A DNA stretch of 18,797 nt, from the NCBI GenBank assembly GCA_964400865.1, contig CAYNWG010000016.1, positions 1 through 18,797 of the forward strand, written 5' to 3'. A model generated the notes under the pieces. The model was not told where the DNA came from. It made no database searches and saw nothing but the letters and a program-made list of their open reading frames with translations. This document shows, in pieces, positions 7,926-16,032 of this stretch (its first letter is position 1; every line of letters begins with the position of its first letter). Made by a program: the position numbers and the translations under genes. The stretch comes from DAOQVB01 sp964400865 (GTDB taxonomy: Bacteria; Patescibacteriota; Microgenomatia; UBA1400; PJMF01).

Positions 7926-8077
7926 AGGGAGGCATACTTAAAGGTGTAGATGATGACTCCCCCAACCCTCAATAAATACAGACGAACTCACAAGAGAAAG
8001 AAAAACTGGATCGTCACTTCATTCTCACTCATCACAACCTATAGTATATCACTAACCAAAGTCAGTTTTTTTCGCGG

Positions 8078-8083
8078 TATAAT
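8078..8083 (+). promoter_or_regulatory. -10 element of valS, leaderless spacing
   Basis: A perfect TATAAT lies 7 bp before the ATG at 8091, placing transcription start at or next to the start codon. No Shine-Dalgarno is present. The -35 position has no consensus hexamer. Confidence 0.65.
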
Positions 8084-8090
8084 CTGGAAT

Positions 8091-10304
8091 ATGGACACTC
8101 GCTACGACCACTCACAACACGAGAGCAAAATCACCCAACTCTGGGAAGATGCCAGAGTTTTTGTGGCCTCCCCTACCCCAAAATCAAAAAAGGCTTTTAG
8201 CATCATCCTCCCACCTCCTAATGCCAACGACCCACTTCACCTAGGACACGCCATGTATGTAGTAGAAGATATTTTAATTCGCTACCACAGAATGCTGGGC
8301 GAAGATGTGCTTTGGTTACCTGGTACAGATCACGCAGGCATTGAAACGCAGTATGTTTTTGAAAAAAAACTGCAAAAAGAAGGTAAAAGTCGATTCCAGT
8401 TCGATAGAAAAACCCTCTACTCAATGATTTGGGATTACGTTCAAGATAATTCCAATACCGCCGTAGAGCAGCTAAAAAGACTGGGGTTTAGCCTTGATTG
8501 GAGTCGTTTTCGCTTCACACTTGACCCAAAAGTTGTTGAGTATGTTACCAAGACCTTCATCAAGCTCCACCAAGATGGCTTAGTCTATCGAGATCTTCAG
8601 TTGGTAAACTACTGCACCAAATGTGGTACCAGCTATTCAGATCTGGAAGTAGTTCATAAGGATCAAATTAGTTCGCTCTATACGCTCGCCTACGGGCCGT
8701 TGCAAGTCGCCACCACTAGACCAGAAACTAAGTTCGGAGACGTAGCGCTGGCTGTCAATCCAAAAGACAAGCGATATGCTGATTATATTGGTAAGTCAAT
8801 CTCTTTTGAAGATCTTACGGGCCATCGCGAATTACCCGTGATTGCCGACGAACTTGTCGATCCGGCTTTTGGCACCGGCGTGCTTAAGGTTACACCAGCT
8901 CATGATCCTGTTGATTTTTTGATAGGTCAAAAGCACCACTTACCCACGATAACCACTATTGACCTTCAGGGGAAATTAACTGGGGCTGCCGTTGGCCAAT
9001 ACGCCGGTCTCTCTGTTGCCAAAGCGCGCGAACAGGTGGTGGCAGATTTAAAAACAAAAGGATTACTAATAAATGAAAATACAAAATACCATAACTCGGT
9101 AGGGGTATGTTACAGATGTAGTCGACCGATTGAGCCCCTACCTCTACCCCAATTTTTCTTAAGAGTTAAAGATTCTAAGCACAACCTAGTAGATAACGTT
9201 ATTAAAATATTAGACAAAAAAGAAACAAAAATCCACGGAGCCGGTCGTGAAAAAATCCTTCGCCACTGGCTCAATTTGGTTGATTGGAATATTAGCCGCC
9301 AAATTACCTGGGGAATTCCCATTCCAGCCTGGTATCAAACCGACGGATTTGAAGATCAAATCACCGTTTCATTTATCGACACCAGCGGCAAATACCAAAC
9401 AAACACGCTTGAAACCGCTAGTAAGGAACATAAGTTTTCCATAGTTGCCGCTGGTCTCCAAACAATCAGCGCCTCAACGAACGTACCCTATTTGGTCGGC
9501 ATCGAGCTACCAAATGACGAACATCAATATTTACCAGAAACCGATACTTTTGACACGTGGTTTTCGTCTGGACAGTGGCCAGTTGTGACGCTAAAAACCC
9601 AAGATTCAACCGAGGATTTTAATCGCTACTACCCAACAACAGTCATGGAAACAGCGTACGACATCTTGCTCTTCTGGATAATGCGCATGTTACTGCTTTG
9701 CACCTATCTAACAAACCAAACCCCATTTGCTCACATCTATCTTCATGGTCTTGTTCGTGACTCAAAAGGTCAAAAAATGAGCAAGAGCAAGGGAAACGTG
9801 ATTAATCCATTAGAAATCGTTGATAAATATGGAGCCGACTCTCTCAGGTTAGCCCTTATTATTCGCTCAACTGCTGGCCAGGATAAAAGCGTTACTGAGT
9901 CAGACTTTATTGCCGCCAGGAACTTTACTAACAAACTTTGGAATGCGGCCCGATATGTTTTGACCACTACTCAAGATAAGGCTGCTATCACAAACCAAAA
10001 AACTCCATTTTATACCCACTTGGTTGCTGTTACACAGTCTGTAACGAAGCAACTCAACTCATTAAAACCAGGACTTGCCGCCGACACTCTCTATACTGAA
10101 TTCTGGCATTGGTTTTGCGATATTGAAATTGAAAAACACAAAAACAGCCAGCTTTCGAGTCAAGAATTAACCACAGGTTTCGTAACGTTTACCAAACTCC
10201 TCCACCCCTTTATTCCCTTTGTTACAGAGGCAATCTGGCAAGAACTTCAACTCGCCAAGCTCGTCACTCACCCACTAATAACAACGGATAGTTGGCCAAA
10301 TTAA
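8091..10304 (+). CDS. valS: Valyl-tRNA synthetase, short form without C-terminal coiled-coil arm
   Basis: Attaches valine to tRNA-Val and edits mischarged threonine. Class I motifs are HLGH at residues 50-53 and KMSKS at 562-566; GTDHAGIETQ follows the first motif as in ValRS. The CP1 editing domain is present (TTRPETKFGDVAL, then GTGVLKVTPAHDPVDF). Two CxxC pairs (C175/C178 and C340/C343) suggest a zinc site. The anticodon-binding region runs from about 605 to the end (LHPFIPFVTEAIWQEL). At 737 residues it lacks the C-terminal coiled coil that binds the tRNA elbow in typical enzymes of about 860-950 residues. The ATG at 8091 (MDTRYDHSQHESK) is chosen because family homology begins there and a TATAAT precedes it; the frame is open to 7950 without recognisable sequence. 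Confidence 0.95.
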   Translation: MDTRYDHSQHESKITQLWEDARVFVASPTPKSKKAFSIILPPPNANDPLHLGHAMYVVEDILIRYHRMLGEDVLWLPGTDHAGIETQYVFEKKLQKEGKSRFQFDRKTLYSMIWDYVQDNSNTAVEQLKRLGFSLDWSRFRFTLDPKVVEYVTKTFIKLHQDGLVYRDLQLVNYCTKCGTSYSDLEVVHKDQISSLYTLAYGPLQVATTRPETKFGDVALAVNPKDKRYADYIGKSISFEDLTGHRELPVIADELVDPAFGTGVLKVTPAHDPVDFLIGQKHHLPTITTIDLQGKLTGAAVGQYAGLSVAKAREQVVADLKTKGLLINENTKYHNSVGVCYRCSRPIEPLPLPQFFLRVKDSKHNLVDNVIKILDKKETKIHGAGREKILRHWLNLVDWNISRQITWGIPIPAWYQTDGFEDQITVSFIDTSGKYQTNTLETASKEHKFSIVAAGLQTISASTNVPYLVGIELPNDEHQYLPETDTFDTWFSSGQWPVVTLKTQDSTEDFNRYYPTTVMETAYDILLFWIMRMLLLCTYLTNQTPFAHIYLHGLVRDSKGQKMSKSKGNVINPLEIVDKYGADSLRLALIIRSTAGQDKSVTESDFIAARNFTNKLWNAARYVLTTTQDKAAITNQKTPFYTHLVAVTQSVTKQLNSLKPGLAADTLYTEFWHWFCDIEIEKHKNSQLSSQELTTGFVTFTKLLHPFIPFVTEAIWQELQLAKLVTHPLITTDSWPN

Positions 10305-10351
10305 TTAAGCAAAATATTTTCCAGATATTTCAATCCTCGTATAAAAAGAGA

Positions 10352-10357
10352 TATACT
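10352..10357 (+). promoter_or_regulatory. -10 element of the small membrane protein gene, leaderless spacing
   Basis: TATACT lies 6 bp before the GTG at 10364, with no ribosome site between. The element is in the 60-bp gap after the valS stop. It supports GTG 10364 over the in-frame ATG at 10292, which would overlap valS. Confidence 0.5.
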
Positions 10358-10363
10358 ACGAGC

Positions 10364-10699
10364 GTGAAATTTTTTTTCTCATTGAGACTACTCTTCAATA
10401 TCATCCAAACTATGGTGGGATTGTCACTTACCGCGGTGAGGCGCTATCAACCCCTCTTGCTTAGCGTGTCAATGTTTCTCATCGTGTTTTTATCACTGCT
10501 CCTTGAGGCAATCCTACCATCACTAATTATTACACCAAACCCTAAATCATACGACGAGTCAACGATTGGTTCATTTTCACAACAACAACTTCAAGAACTA
10601 CTCAGCGATTGGAAAACTCTCGAAAAAATTCAACCAGCCTCAGAAGTGATAAAATATCAAGTAGAGAATTTGGAAAATTCGCTCAACTCAACCAATTAA
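10364..10699 (+). CDS. Small single-span membrane protein of unknown function
   Basis: A 111-residue protein starting at GTG 10364. The N-terminal 55 residues are hydrophobic with basic residues (VKFFFSLRLLF, then AVRRYQP), and the main membrane helix is about residues 32-53 (LLLSVSMFLIVFLSLLLEAIL). The rest is polar and helical (QQQLQELLSDWKTLEKIQPASEVIKYQVENLENSL) and would lie outside if the basic residues stay inside. The W-x-x-L-E-x-x-x-P pattern loosely recalls one degenerate TPR helix pair, which I would not press. The frame extends to an ATG at 10292 inside valS, but the promoter-like TATACT argues for the GTG. An internal ATG (10412) is also possible. The gene converges on the L25 gene with 3 bp between stops. 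Confidence 0.6.
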   Translation: MKFFFSLRLLFNIIQTMVGLSLTAVRRYQPLLLSVSMFLIVFLSLLLEAILPSLIITPNPKSYDESTIGSFSQQQLQELLSDWKTLEKIQPASEVIKYQVENLENSLNSTN

Positions 10700-10721
10700 A
10701 GATTAGTCAGAATCGGTTGAG
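10687..10721. terminator. Imperfect inverted repeat spanning two convergent stop codons
   Basis: CTCAACC (10687-10693) pairs with GGTTGAG (10715-10721), and after one mismatch ATT pairs with AAT, giving a 10-bp stem with a 13-nt loop. It covers both convergent stops. Neither strand has a good T-run after the stem, so a bidirectional terminator role is plausible but not typical. Confidence 0.35.
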
Positions 10722-11395
10722 GCTTCACCACCCTCTACTCCACCCTGGCCCTCATCATCCTTATCCTCATCAACCTTACCCTTACCAGTAATGATGGTTT
10801 CTTGTAGTTCGCTTGATTCTTCCTCAACTTCTTCTTTCACTTCTTGAAGTAGGACCACTGGATCTTCCAACTGATCCTCCTCACAAACAATGGCTAATTT
10901 TGTGCGATCTATTAAATCTTTGATTGTAATAACTTGCCCAACCTCGGTTAGCTCTGAAATATCAATTTTAATTGATTCTGGAATTTCTGTTGGTAGAGAT
11001 TCAACCTCAAGTGTATCTAAAACCTGCAAAACAGTTGCGTTAGGAACTGAATTTTCTCCCTCTAAGACCAATTCAACATCAGTAACAACTTTTTCTGTTA
11101 AACTCACTCTTTTGAAGGTGATGTGTTGTAGATCTGTAGTCAATACGTGGCGCTCTACCAAGTCAATAAGTGCTGGAATGGGTTTCTTTTGATCGTCTAA
11201 TTCTAAATACACGAGACCAGTTTCAGAGAGCTTGAGTTGCTTCTCAAGCACCTTTTTGTCCAAACTAATTGGAACAGACTCTTGATTAAGCCCATAAATA
11301 TTAGCAGGAATTAATCCATCTTTTTTTAGCTTTTTGGCTGCTTTACCAAAAACTTTGCGCTCGTGCACGTGAAAAGAAATTTTATTATCGGTCAT
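10703..11395 (-). CDS. rplY: Ribosomal protein bL25, general stress (CTC/TL5) form
   Basis: Binds 5S rRNA in the large ribosomal subunit. The first 95 residues or so are the L25 domain (FHVHERKVFGKAAKKLKKDGLIPANIYG), followed by the TL5/CTC C-terminal beta domain (about 100-190: VELVLEGENSVPNATVLQVLDTLEVESLPTEIPESIKIDISEL). The last 45 residues or so are an acidic, Gly-rich tail (EEVEEESSELQE, DEDKDDEGQGG) of the kind common in CTC proteins. Total length of 230 fits the family. The ATG at 11395 has a clear AAAGGAG 5 nt upstream. A TATAAT further upstream gives it its own promoter with a short leader, unlike the leaderless genes of the window. Identification is secure. Confidence 0.95.
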   Translation of the reverse strand: MTDNKISFHVHERKVFGKAAKKLKKDGLIPANIYGLNQESVPISLDKKVLEKQLKLSETGLVYLELDDQKKPIPALIDLVERHVLTTDLQHITFKRVSLTEKVVTDVELVLEGENSVPNATVLQVLDTLEVESLPTEIPESIKIDISELTEVGQVITIKDLIDRTKLAIVCEEDQLEDPVVLLQEVKEEVEEESSELQETIITGKGKVDEDKDDEGQGGVEGGEASTDSD

Positions 11396-11412
11396 AATTC
11401 TCCTTTAATTAG

Positions 11413-11451
11413 GCCAGCATTATATCAAACTTTTTTTAATCCAACGCTGGC
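11413..11451. repeat. Inverted repeat GCCAGC/GCTGGC bracketing the L25 promoter
   Basis: Perfect 6-bp arms at 11413-11418 and 11446-11451 lie on either side of the -10 and spacer of the L25 promoter. This placement could mark an operator or looped binding site for autoregulation; six base pairs alone is weak evidence. Confidence 0.35.
11419..11424 (-). promoter_or_regulatory. -10 element of the L25 gene
   Basis: TATAAT on the minus strand, 23 bp before the ATG at 11395, leaving room for the AAAGGAG ribosome site. A weak -35 candidate (CGTTGG) lies 16 bp upstream. This is the one clear promoter in the window with a conventional leader. Confidence 0.6.
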
Positions 11452-11463
11452 AGATTTATCCCA

Positions 11464-14322
11464 TTACTTAAATTGTACTGCGGTAAGAAGATGCCCTCCC
11501 AATTCTGGTTCAAAAGTCAGAGTAGAGTTTTCAATTAAGGCATTTGGGGCCAAACGAACCACAGATGAATTAGTTGGCTGTTGTATCACCACGCGATAAG
11601 AGTCAAGAGTTGACCCTGGTTGTTTCTGATCGAAGAAAAAGTAAGAGAAGGGGAGAGATTGCACAATTGGTTGATGATAATTTATTTGAATAGTTTTTGT
11701 TGATTGAATCGGTATCTCAACGACTAACCCCAACACCAATAATCCATGCTCCTGAGTCCTCCTAATAGTTGCTTGATCGACCACCACGCCATTAACGAGT
11801 ATTTCATCCAACTGACTTTTTAGTGGAAGATACCACCGAACGTAGGTTGAATATTGTCCACTCGGCCATGCGGTCGAGGTTGCCGAATTTGTAAGCTTAG
11901 TAAAGCGCTTATGCTTAATTAAGTTGGGTGTAAATTCAATTTTATCTTCAACACTCCTTTTTATACTTGCGTTTACTCGATTGACCCCCACATTGGTCTC
12001 TACTTGATAAACCGAATCAACTACACAAGGAACCTGAGAAAACTGCGATGGACAAACTGGGATCACCAACGATCCAGACCAACGAAGTGGTTGTAATAAT
12101 TCTTGTTCATCCTCAGAAATAAGACTAAATTGAATTTCTCCTGAGGACAAAAGGGTGGGTAAAGCGGCAACTACGGCGGAGAGTTCTTCGCTCGATTTTT
12201 GCAAAATATGTTGGAAAAACGCATCCAACACAGCGCTTGGATAATTTTTTAACTGATCAGTCAACTCAACTTCGGCATGAAAATTTAAACGCTCCTGTAT
12301 GTTCTTGCTTGTTAAGCTTTCATTGTATTGGGGCAACGTTAGAGGCCCCGTTACTTCCAGCATCTCGGCAAAAGCGGTGGTTGGCAATGAAATCACCCCA
12401 TCAACACGAACCCCCATTGCTTTCTCTATAAACCAAGACGCTCTTTTTGCACTTTCAGGATGATGTGGATCCCAATTACTATCTCTAAAATACCAAGATT
12501 TTTCCTTTAAAATATCCTGAATGTCTTGCGGTGGTTCAATTACTCCACCAATGCGCCTATCAATTTCATAACTACTTAGAGTTTGTGTGGCTGTAATTTG
12601 ACCATCTTCAACCGTGACTAGGGCTACGGCCTGTACAAATCCACCTGTGGGTCTTAATTCTGATGAGTTTAAAAAGAGTATGGCGTATGTTCTTGTCTTG
12701 TCTTCAATACCTAAAATAGTTGGGAGTAGGGGAGAGAGCGACTGAATATAACCAGCGCTGGTTTTCCTTTGACTAACAACCTCTTTTAGATTGGAGTACC
12801 AATCTTTATTGTTTTCTTCACTCTCGCTAGAAGTTGACAATAGGGATTGAAGTTGAGCTAAGTCGGTGTAAGAAGTTTGTGTTAAACGAAGAAAGTCTTG
12901 TAGTACGCCAGCAATTGAAGTGGGTTGTTGTCCCAAGATGTGCTCAGCTATGGTTGTTTGAAGTTTTTTTCTTTCCTCCTCAGTAGTTTGAAGCATCTGA
13001 ATTCTTTCATACGCATCAATAGTCGACTGCGCCTCATTTACTAAAGGATGATCCACAAACTGACCAACAAGTCGGAGTTGTGGTTTTAATAAACCTATTG
13101 TCGTCTGAAGCGATTGTTGAGAATTCCTAGTCTCCATGGGACTTAAAAACTCAGTTGGAACAACCGCAAATAGTTGGTTGCTGGCAAGTCTGACGGAGAG
13201 AACAAATAGTACCCCTATAAGCAATATGGCGAGGGAGATTCCAGAGCTAATTGATCCAATAATAAATAAGACTTTGTTGTGCTTAAGTTTTTTATTTGCC
13301 TTTTTTTCAGTTGTCTGTAATTTGGTAAGATGATGTTCTTTCTCTTTAATTCTCGACTGGCTAAAAATTCTTTCTAGCTGATCTCCAAACTCAATGGGTT
13401 TTGGCTCCCGGGCTGTAGGTTGTGGCGACTGATTGTTCTCTGGTTTTTCATGTTTTGTACTAATTATTGTGGGTGACGAAATTACATCTTGTGTCTGCTG
13501 AACTTGGGTTGTCTCTACCTTTTTGGGCAATGAGGTTAAAAAACGATTTGGCTTGCCATATGAATCCAATTGCTTTGCTATATTGCTTGATAAATTTTGT
13601 TGATTGCTAGATATTTTTTGAATCTGTACCTCAAAAGGTAGTGATTGTTCAAACATTGGTTCGAAAAAAACTGTCTGAACTGTTGTGCGATGCGTTATCT
13701 CGTATATTCCAACAACTTGGTTAGAAACAGCAAAGAAATCAATATCTTCTCCCCGAACTAAGACTGATGGCATCACTCCCGGTCGACCCAAATATTCTAA
13801 TGCTATTTCAATAACTTGATTGGTAGTTATAACGAATTGTTGAGATCGACTCTGCCAATACTTACCCTGAGAAATTGGAGAGAACAACAAATTGATCGAG
13901 GAAAGCGTTGGGTTTTCTAATTCATCAACCCAACCATCGATTAGTAAAAATTGAGCAGAGGTTAAAGACGAAATCGCCTGGGTTTGAAGGTTTGTTAGTT
14001 TTTCAAACCACTGATTCCAAATCGTTTGAAGTTCTTTAGGAGCATTTTGTATTTTAGGCAAGTAGGGGAGACACACAATGGTGTTTTTGTTTACTTGAGA
14101 AGCAGCATATAAGATGCTCGTTACTTCTCCAGTGGTTTCTAGGCCAGTAAATAATACTATTGACTTGTAAATTTCTATGGTTGGGTAGGTGGGTTTTTCT
14201 AAGTCAAAAATCCAGTTAGAAAAGCTCGCATTAGAAAGAGCTTTTACTACAGCGCTTTGTAGTTTTTGGCTTTGACAAAAAATCGCCACCACTGGCTCTT
14301 CTTGGATAAGGGCAGTTTTCAT
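11464..14322 (-). CDS. DUF4012 envelope protein with N-terminal cytoplasmic domain
   Basis: A 952-residue protein. Residues 1-225 alternate strands and helices like a Rossmann-type fold but lack a GxGxxG motif. A charged, Pro/Gln-rich linker follows (about 270-340). One membrane helix lies at about 350-376 (FIIGSISSGISLAILLIGVLFVL). The external part contains the DUF4012 signature: YAILFLNSSELRPTGGFVQA, then WYFRDSNWDPHHPESAKRASWF and the domain core up to about 760. A beta-rich C-terminal segment follows. DUF4012 has no established activity and is common in Gram-positive-type and CPR envelope gene sets. The ATG at 14322 is 21 bp after the RNase HI stop, with a modest GGTAGGA site, so it probably ends the rpmH-led unit. 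DUF4012 assignment is confident; the N-terminal domain is unidentified. Confidence 0.88.
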   Translation of the reverse strand: MKTALIQEEPVVAIFCQSQKLQSAVVKALSNASFSNWIFDLEKPTYPTIEIYKSIVLFTGLETTGEVTSILYAASQVNKNTIVCLPYLPKIQNAPKELQTIWNQWFEKLTNLQTQAISSLTSAQFLLIDGWVDELENPTLSSINLLFSPISQGKYWQSRSQQFVITTNQVIEIALEYLGRPGVMPSVLVRGEDIDFFAVSNQVVGIYEITHRTTVQTVFFEPMFEQSLPFEVQIQKISSNQQNLSSNIAKQLDSYGKPNRFLTSLPKKVETTQVQQTQDVISSPTIISTKHEKPENNQSPQPTAREPKPIEFGDQLERIFSQSRIKEKEHHLTKLQTTEKKANKKLKHNKVLFIIGSISSGISLAILLIGVLFVLSVRLASNQLFAVVPTEFLSPMETRNSQQSLQTTIGLLKPQLRLVGQFVDHPLVNEAQSTIDAYERIQMLQTTEEERKKLQTTIAEHILGQQPTSIAGVLQDFLRLTQTSYTDLAQLQSLLSTSSESEENNKDWYSNLKEVVSQRKTSAGYIQSLSPLLPTILGIEDKTRTYAILFLNSSELRPTGGFVQAVALVTVEDGQITATQTLSSYEIDRRIGGVIEPPQDIQDILKEKSWYFRDSNWDPHHPESAKRASWFIEKAMGVRVDGVISLPTTAFAEMLEVTGPLTLPQYNESLTSKNIQERLNFHAEVELTDQLKNYPSAVLDAFFQHILQKSSEELSAVVAALPTLLSSGEIQFSLISEDEQELLQPLRWSGSLVIPVCPSQFSQVPCVVDSVYQVETNVGVNRVNASIKRSVEDKIEFTPNLIKHKRFTKLTNSATSTAWPSGQYSTYVRWYLPLKSQLDEILVNGVVVDQATIRRTQEHGLLVLGLVVEIPIQSTKTIQINYHQPIVQSLPFSYFFFDQKQPGSTLDSYRVVIQQPTNSSVVRLAPNALIENSTLTFEPELGGHLLTAVQFK

Positions 14323-14343
14323 GTACTTGCATCCTACCGTCTT

Positions 14344-14781
14344 CTAGGTCATTTCATCAAGTGTTTGATTTACCACTCCGTCTGCAACAGCGTTGTTTTC
14401 TCTTGGAATATACGAAATTGTATAGGGAATCGCTAGTGTTGAAAGTAGTTTTTTACACTCCTTCCACAGCGATAGTAAACCCACTTCTTTTACTCGCCAC
14501 CGACCATTTAATTGCTCCACAACAAGCTTTGAGTCAAGAAACCAACAGATCTCCGATATAGAAAATTCGTCTTTGTGATCAAGAAACTCAACAAGCGAGC
14601 TTAAAAAAGCCTGATATTCAGCCACATTATTGGTTTGAATCCCAATATAGTGACCTACCCTCTTTTGCTCTTCACCATCTAGATAAAACACAAATCCCGT
14701 TGCTGCTTTTCCCGGATTACCTCGAGAGCCTCCGTCAGTATAAATAGAGAGAATTACTTGCTTATCGCTACCAGTCTTCAC
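14344..14781 (-). CDS. rnhA: Ribonuclease HI family protein
   Basis: Cleaves RNA in RNA-DNA hybrids. The 145 residues contain the four catalytic positions: D16 in YTDGGSRGNPG, E55 in NNVAEYQAF, D83 in FLDSKLVVEQLNG, and D134 in ENNAVADGVVN. The sequence resembles the short RNase HI form lacking the basic protrusion of the E. coli enzyme. The start is GTG at 14781, overlapping the upstream khpB stop by four bases (GTGA), with a strong AAGGAG 8 nt before it. Translation is therefore likely coupled to khpB. Placement within the rpmH-yidC unit is unusual but the identification is firm. Confidence 0.93.
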   Translation of the reverse strand: MKTGSDKQVILSIYTDGGSRGNPGKAATGFVFYLDGEEQKRVGHYIGIQTNNVAEYQAFLSSLVEFLDHKDEFSISEICWFLDSKLVVEQLNGRWRVKEVGLLSLWKECKKLLSTLAIPYTISYIPRENNAVADGVVNQTLDEMT

Positions 14782-15242
14782 GACTGATTCTCCTTGAACT
14801 GAATAATGATTCTTCTACCACGATCCTCACCAATAGAAAAACTTTCAAGCTCAGCATACTTTGGTTCTTCCGACAGGGTTGAGTGAACAAAAAATCGTTC
14901 GGGTGGAGAGAGATAAGTATTTATCGTGGTTGGTTGCTTTGTTTCAAGTACCTTATCAGCTGCTGAAACAAGCAAGGAACGGATGTTATCCATTCGTCTC
15001 GCTCGGTAGTCGTTTACATCAATTACGAGCCGTTTTTCAGCGTTCATTTGACCGTATAAAACTCTCGCGAGTCTTTGAAGCGCAGCAAGTGTTTCTCCGT
15101 GCCTTCCAACCAGAAGACCAGCCTCTTCATCTGAAACCTGAATTGTGATTACTAATTCTTTTTCCGAATCAGTTGAGGTAATTTCTGTTGGAACTATTCC
15201 GGCGTGTTCTAATAATTTTTGACAAAATTGTTGGACGTCCAT
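14778..15242 (-). CDS. khpB: KH-R3H RNA-binding protein (KhpB/Jag/SpoIIIJ-associated)
   Basis: A 154-residue single-stranded nucleic-acid-binding protein of the Jag family. The KH domain shows the GxxG loop GRHG at residues 46-49 (LLVGRHGETLAALQRLA). The R3H motif RFFVH is at 116-120 (R116, H120), followed by the family-typical LESFSIGEDRGRRIIIQF end. The Jag N-terminal domain found in many homologues is missing, so the protein begins almost directly with the KH region. The ATG at 15242 has AAGGAG 6 nt upstream. It follows yidC by 18 bp, the conserved neighbour order in bacteria. Identification is secure; the short form fits reduced genomes. Confidence 0.93.
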   Translation of the reverse strand: MDVQQFCQKLLEHAGIVPTEITSTDSEKELVITIQVSDEEAGLLVGRHGETLAALQRLARVLYGQMNAEKRLVIDVNDYRARRMDNIRSLLVSAADKVLETKQPTTINTYLSPPERFFVHSTLSEEPKYAELESFSIGEDRGRRIIIQFKENQS

Positions 15243-15260
15243 TGTAATCTCCTTAAACTA

Positions 15261-16013
15261 CTATTTCTTAGTAATTGTGGTAGCGTCAGCGTCAGCTTTT
15301 TTATTGGCATAAAGTTGCTGAAGCGCGCTAACTGCGGTAGAAACCACCCAATATAAAACCAACCCTGAGGGTAATTTTAAAGCAATAAAGGCACTAAAAA
15401 ACGGCATAACATACAACATCTGTTTTTGCATCATTGATGAAAGATCTGGTCCCTCTTGTTCTTTCTTCGAATCATCCTTTGAGTTTTTCTTAGAATTTAA
15501 TTTTGGTTTTTCGATCTTTTTATCTTCTTTTTTTGTTGGTCCCATCATAAGAAGAGATAAACCAAATTGAGATAGACCAGCTAAAACAGGGAGAATAAAA
15601 AATTGGTCTGGTTCGCCCAAATTAAGCCATAAAAACGACGGATTAATGACATACCCGCCAACTTGGTCAAGTGAGAAGAAATGGATCAACCCTTGATATA
15701 ACAGAATTAATAAGACGAGTTGTAAGATTTGTGGTATACAACCCGCAAGTGGATTAATTTTATTATCCTGATACAACTTAAGTTGAGCCTTTTGTAATCC
15801 TTGAGCATCTCCCTTGTGAATTTTTTGGAGTTTAGAGAGTTCGGGTTGAACTAATCTCATTTTCCTCGCTGCCTTCAGTGAATTAAGAGTGAGGGGAAAG
15901 AGGAGCATTCTTAAACCAATGGTAAAAACCGTAATTCCCAACCCTAAGTTGCCGGTTAGCTGACTTAGATAGGCTAATAACAAAGAAAAATAAAAGTTAA
16001 AATTTTCCATCAT
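15261..16013 (-). CDS. yidC: YidC/Oxa1 family membrane protein insertase
   Basis: Inserts proteins into the cytoplasmic membrane. The 250-residue form has no large periplasmic domain and resembles Gram-positive YidC. The conserved groove arginine is R35 (TVFTIGLRMLLFPLTLNSLKAARKM), followed by the coiled cytoplasmic hairpin (LSKLQKIHKGDAQGLQKA) and NPLAGCIPQILQLVLL. Five hydrophobic segments are visible. A Lys-rich insert (about 165-190: KKEDKKIEKPKLNSKKNSKD) lies in the loop before the last two helices (YVMPFFSAFIALKLPSGLVLYW). There is no evident signal peptide or lipobox cysteine at the N-terminus. Two adjacent ATGs (16013 and 16010) are possible starts; a GGAGAG site lies upstream. Placed between yidD and khpB as in most bacteria. 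Confidence 0.95.
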   Translation of the reverse strand: MMENFNFYFSLLLAYLSQLTGNLGLGITVFTIGLRMLLFPLTLNSLKAARKMRLVQPELSKLQKIHKGDAQGLQKAQLKLYQDNKINPLAGCIPQILQLVLLILLYQGLIHFFSLDQVGGYVINPSFLWLNLGEPDQFFILPVLAGLSQFGLSLLMMGPTKKEDKKIEKPKLNSKKNSKDDSKKEQEGPDLSSMMQKQMLYVMPFFSAFIALKLPSGLVLYWVVSTAVSALQQLYANKKADADATTITKK

Positions 16014-16032
16014 ATTTTTTTGTTCTCTCCAT

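Larger units (their letters stand above)
7669..8090 (+). other. Long non-coding gap between the VanW gene and valS
   Basis: These 422 bp are the longest gene-free stretch in the window; other gaps are 0-216 bp. No conserved protein is recognisable in either strand, and I see no tRNA, RNase P RNA, SRP RNA or T-box signature. Contents: an 8-bp direct repeat CGCTTTAC (7845-7852, 7864-7871), an inverted repeat TACCA/TGGTA (7869-7882), a hairpin GTTCA/TGAAC (7909-7925), and GGGAGT (7916-7921) complementary to ACTCCC (7956-7961). The valS promoter lies at its right end. A frame open from ATG 7950 would add 47 residues to valS but has no family-like sequence. Confidence 0.6.

Noticed and set aside
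7950..8090. 47-residue N-terminal extension of valS from ATG 7950
   Set aside because: A weak AAGGTG precedes it, but the extra residues do not look like ValRS, the family N-terminus begins at 8091, and a perfect TATAAT lies 7 bp before 8091.
7669..8090. T-box riboswitch controlling valS
   Set aside because: The T-box sequence AGGGTGGNACCGCG and a terminator/antiterminator pair are not present, and the apparent promoter is directly at the start codon.
10292..10363. ATG at 10292 as start of the small membrane protein
   Set aside because: It lies within the end of valS and adds a non-hydrophobic stretch; the TATACT element points to GTG 10364.
10890..11192. 100-residue plus-strand frame within the L25 gene
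   Set aside because: Antisense shadow of a well-conserved ribosomal protein gene; Ser/Thr-rich translation without domain features.
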